Positions 37,910-38,305 of a stretch of 38,305 nt of DNA are shown in pieces; the first letter of the stretch is position 1; every line of letters starts with the position of its first letter. The stretch is taken from assembly GCF_001949145.1 (NCBI RefSeq), contig NW_019091372.1, positions 2,356,946 to 2,395,250 of the forward strand, read 5' to 3'. Below the pieces are notes generated by a model. It did not search any database. It worked only from the letters and a program-made list of their open reading frames with translations, and was not told where the DNA came from. The translations under genes and the position numbers were made by a program. This DNA comes from Acanthaster planci. Lineage: Eukaryota; Echinodermata; Asteroidea; Valvatida; Acanthasteridae.

Positions 37910-38305
37910 ATGGACAGCGTACAACTTTTAAGAGTCCTCAAGGGGGACAGCGTGACCGGCCGTGACGTCATTGGTGTATTTCCGTCGGATAGGTTACCGC
38001 CCGTGACCTAATACCCCAGCGCCCTCATCGTGACGCCGACGAGAGTGATCGACCGTGTACCCACTGGCTGGCGATGTACTTTACTCAGGATTGCCGAGCG
38101 GAATTTTTGACTCTTACGGGCTTCCACCAGACACCTACGGGCAACATGTTCAATCTTTTTTACGGAAGAACAGTTTGCAGTTTATACGCAACACAGTTCG
38201 CTTGCAATCTTTCACCACGACGGTTTGCGGTCACCACTGCCTATTTTACCTGTTGCACCGTTGTAGGGGCATCTCCATGAGAGCTATTGTGTCCGTGTTT
38301 ACGGT
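37910..38305 (+). pseudogene. Adenain-like maturation protease, cut by window end
   Basis: From ATG 37910: MDSVQLLRVLKGDSVTGRDV, GVFPSDRLPPV, a stop near 38009 and a shift near 38030. Then THWLAMYF (catalytic His), EFFDSYGLPP (acidic residue, after another shift), and VCGHHCLFYLLHRCRG with the catalytic Cys in VCG. A Gln seven residues earlier (LQSFTTTVCG) matches the oxyanion Gln of adenain. These proteases cleave capsid and core precursors during virion maturation. The gene starts 3 bases after the hexon stop. The C-terminus lies beyond the window. Confidence 0.85.

Overview
The window is eukaryotic, almost certainly from a metazoan and most likely an aquatic invertebrate. The reasons are a THAP-domain gene split by a GT-AG intron, a Gypsy LTR retrotransposon, a tyrosine-recombinase (DIRS-like) retroelement with an SGNH hydrolase module, and several decayed Polinton/adintovirus-type elements. 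Nothing in the sequence fixes the phylum. Almost every mobile-element gene is broken by stops or frameshifts, so this is mainly a graveyard of old integrations around one plausibly functional host gene.

Layout. 1-2870: host DNA with a two-exon THAP gene (1488-2780), then a tRNA-like SINE fragment. 3200-11300: Polinton-like element A on the + strand. It holds a cysteine-repeat (C-x-x) gene, a small zinc-knuckle ORF, a partial protein-primed DNA polymerase B, a second longer polymerase B, integrase (-), a small conserved ORF (-), capsid protein, packaging ATPase and a zinc-knuckle/HNH remnant. 11600-13030: an AT-rich inverted/direct repeat and a divergent ~170-bp tandem array that contains paired TGACGTCA sites. 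13640-22996: a DIRS-like retroelement on the - strand (gag, RT, RNase H, tyrosine recombinase, SGNH hydrolase) inserted in that array. It is itself split by a 5.3-kb Gypsy element (15884-21181) with ~260-bp LTRs, a 5-bp CACAG target duplication, a PBS-like site and a polypurine tract.

23580-28010 (B1): virus-like genes comprising a second C-x-x repeat gene, unknown ORFs, a zinc-ribbon protein, a hydrophobic Polinton-associated protein and a convergent coiled-coil ORF. A 21-bp minisatellite follows. 29400-32080 (B2): an inverted relative of the right half of element A (HNH, ATPase, capsid, integrase tail, polymerase tail) with an internal deletion, bounded on both sides by inverted-repeat sequence. 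32717-38305 (C): a different, adintovirus-like element. It has accessory genes (death-domain-like, PC4-like, and an apparently alternatively spliced acidic/proline-rich zinc-binding protein), then integrase, the tail of a penton-like protein, a basic core protein, a double-jelly-roll hexon and an adenain-like protease that runs off the window.

How the genes fit together: Polinton/adintovirus genomes replicate with a protein-primed PolB, integrate with a retrovirus-like integrase, and build a virion from capsid proteins, a packaging ATPase and a maturation protease. All these parts are present across A, B and C, but no single copy is complete. The least-explained signals are perfect or covarying hairpins placed just after virus-like genes (3512, 4020, 11253, 25461, 26014, 27425, 29418), the paired C-x-x repeat genes, and the splicing arrangement in element C.
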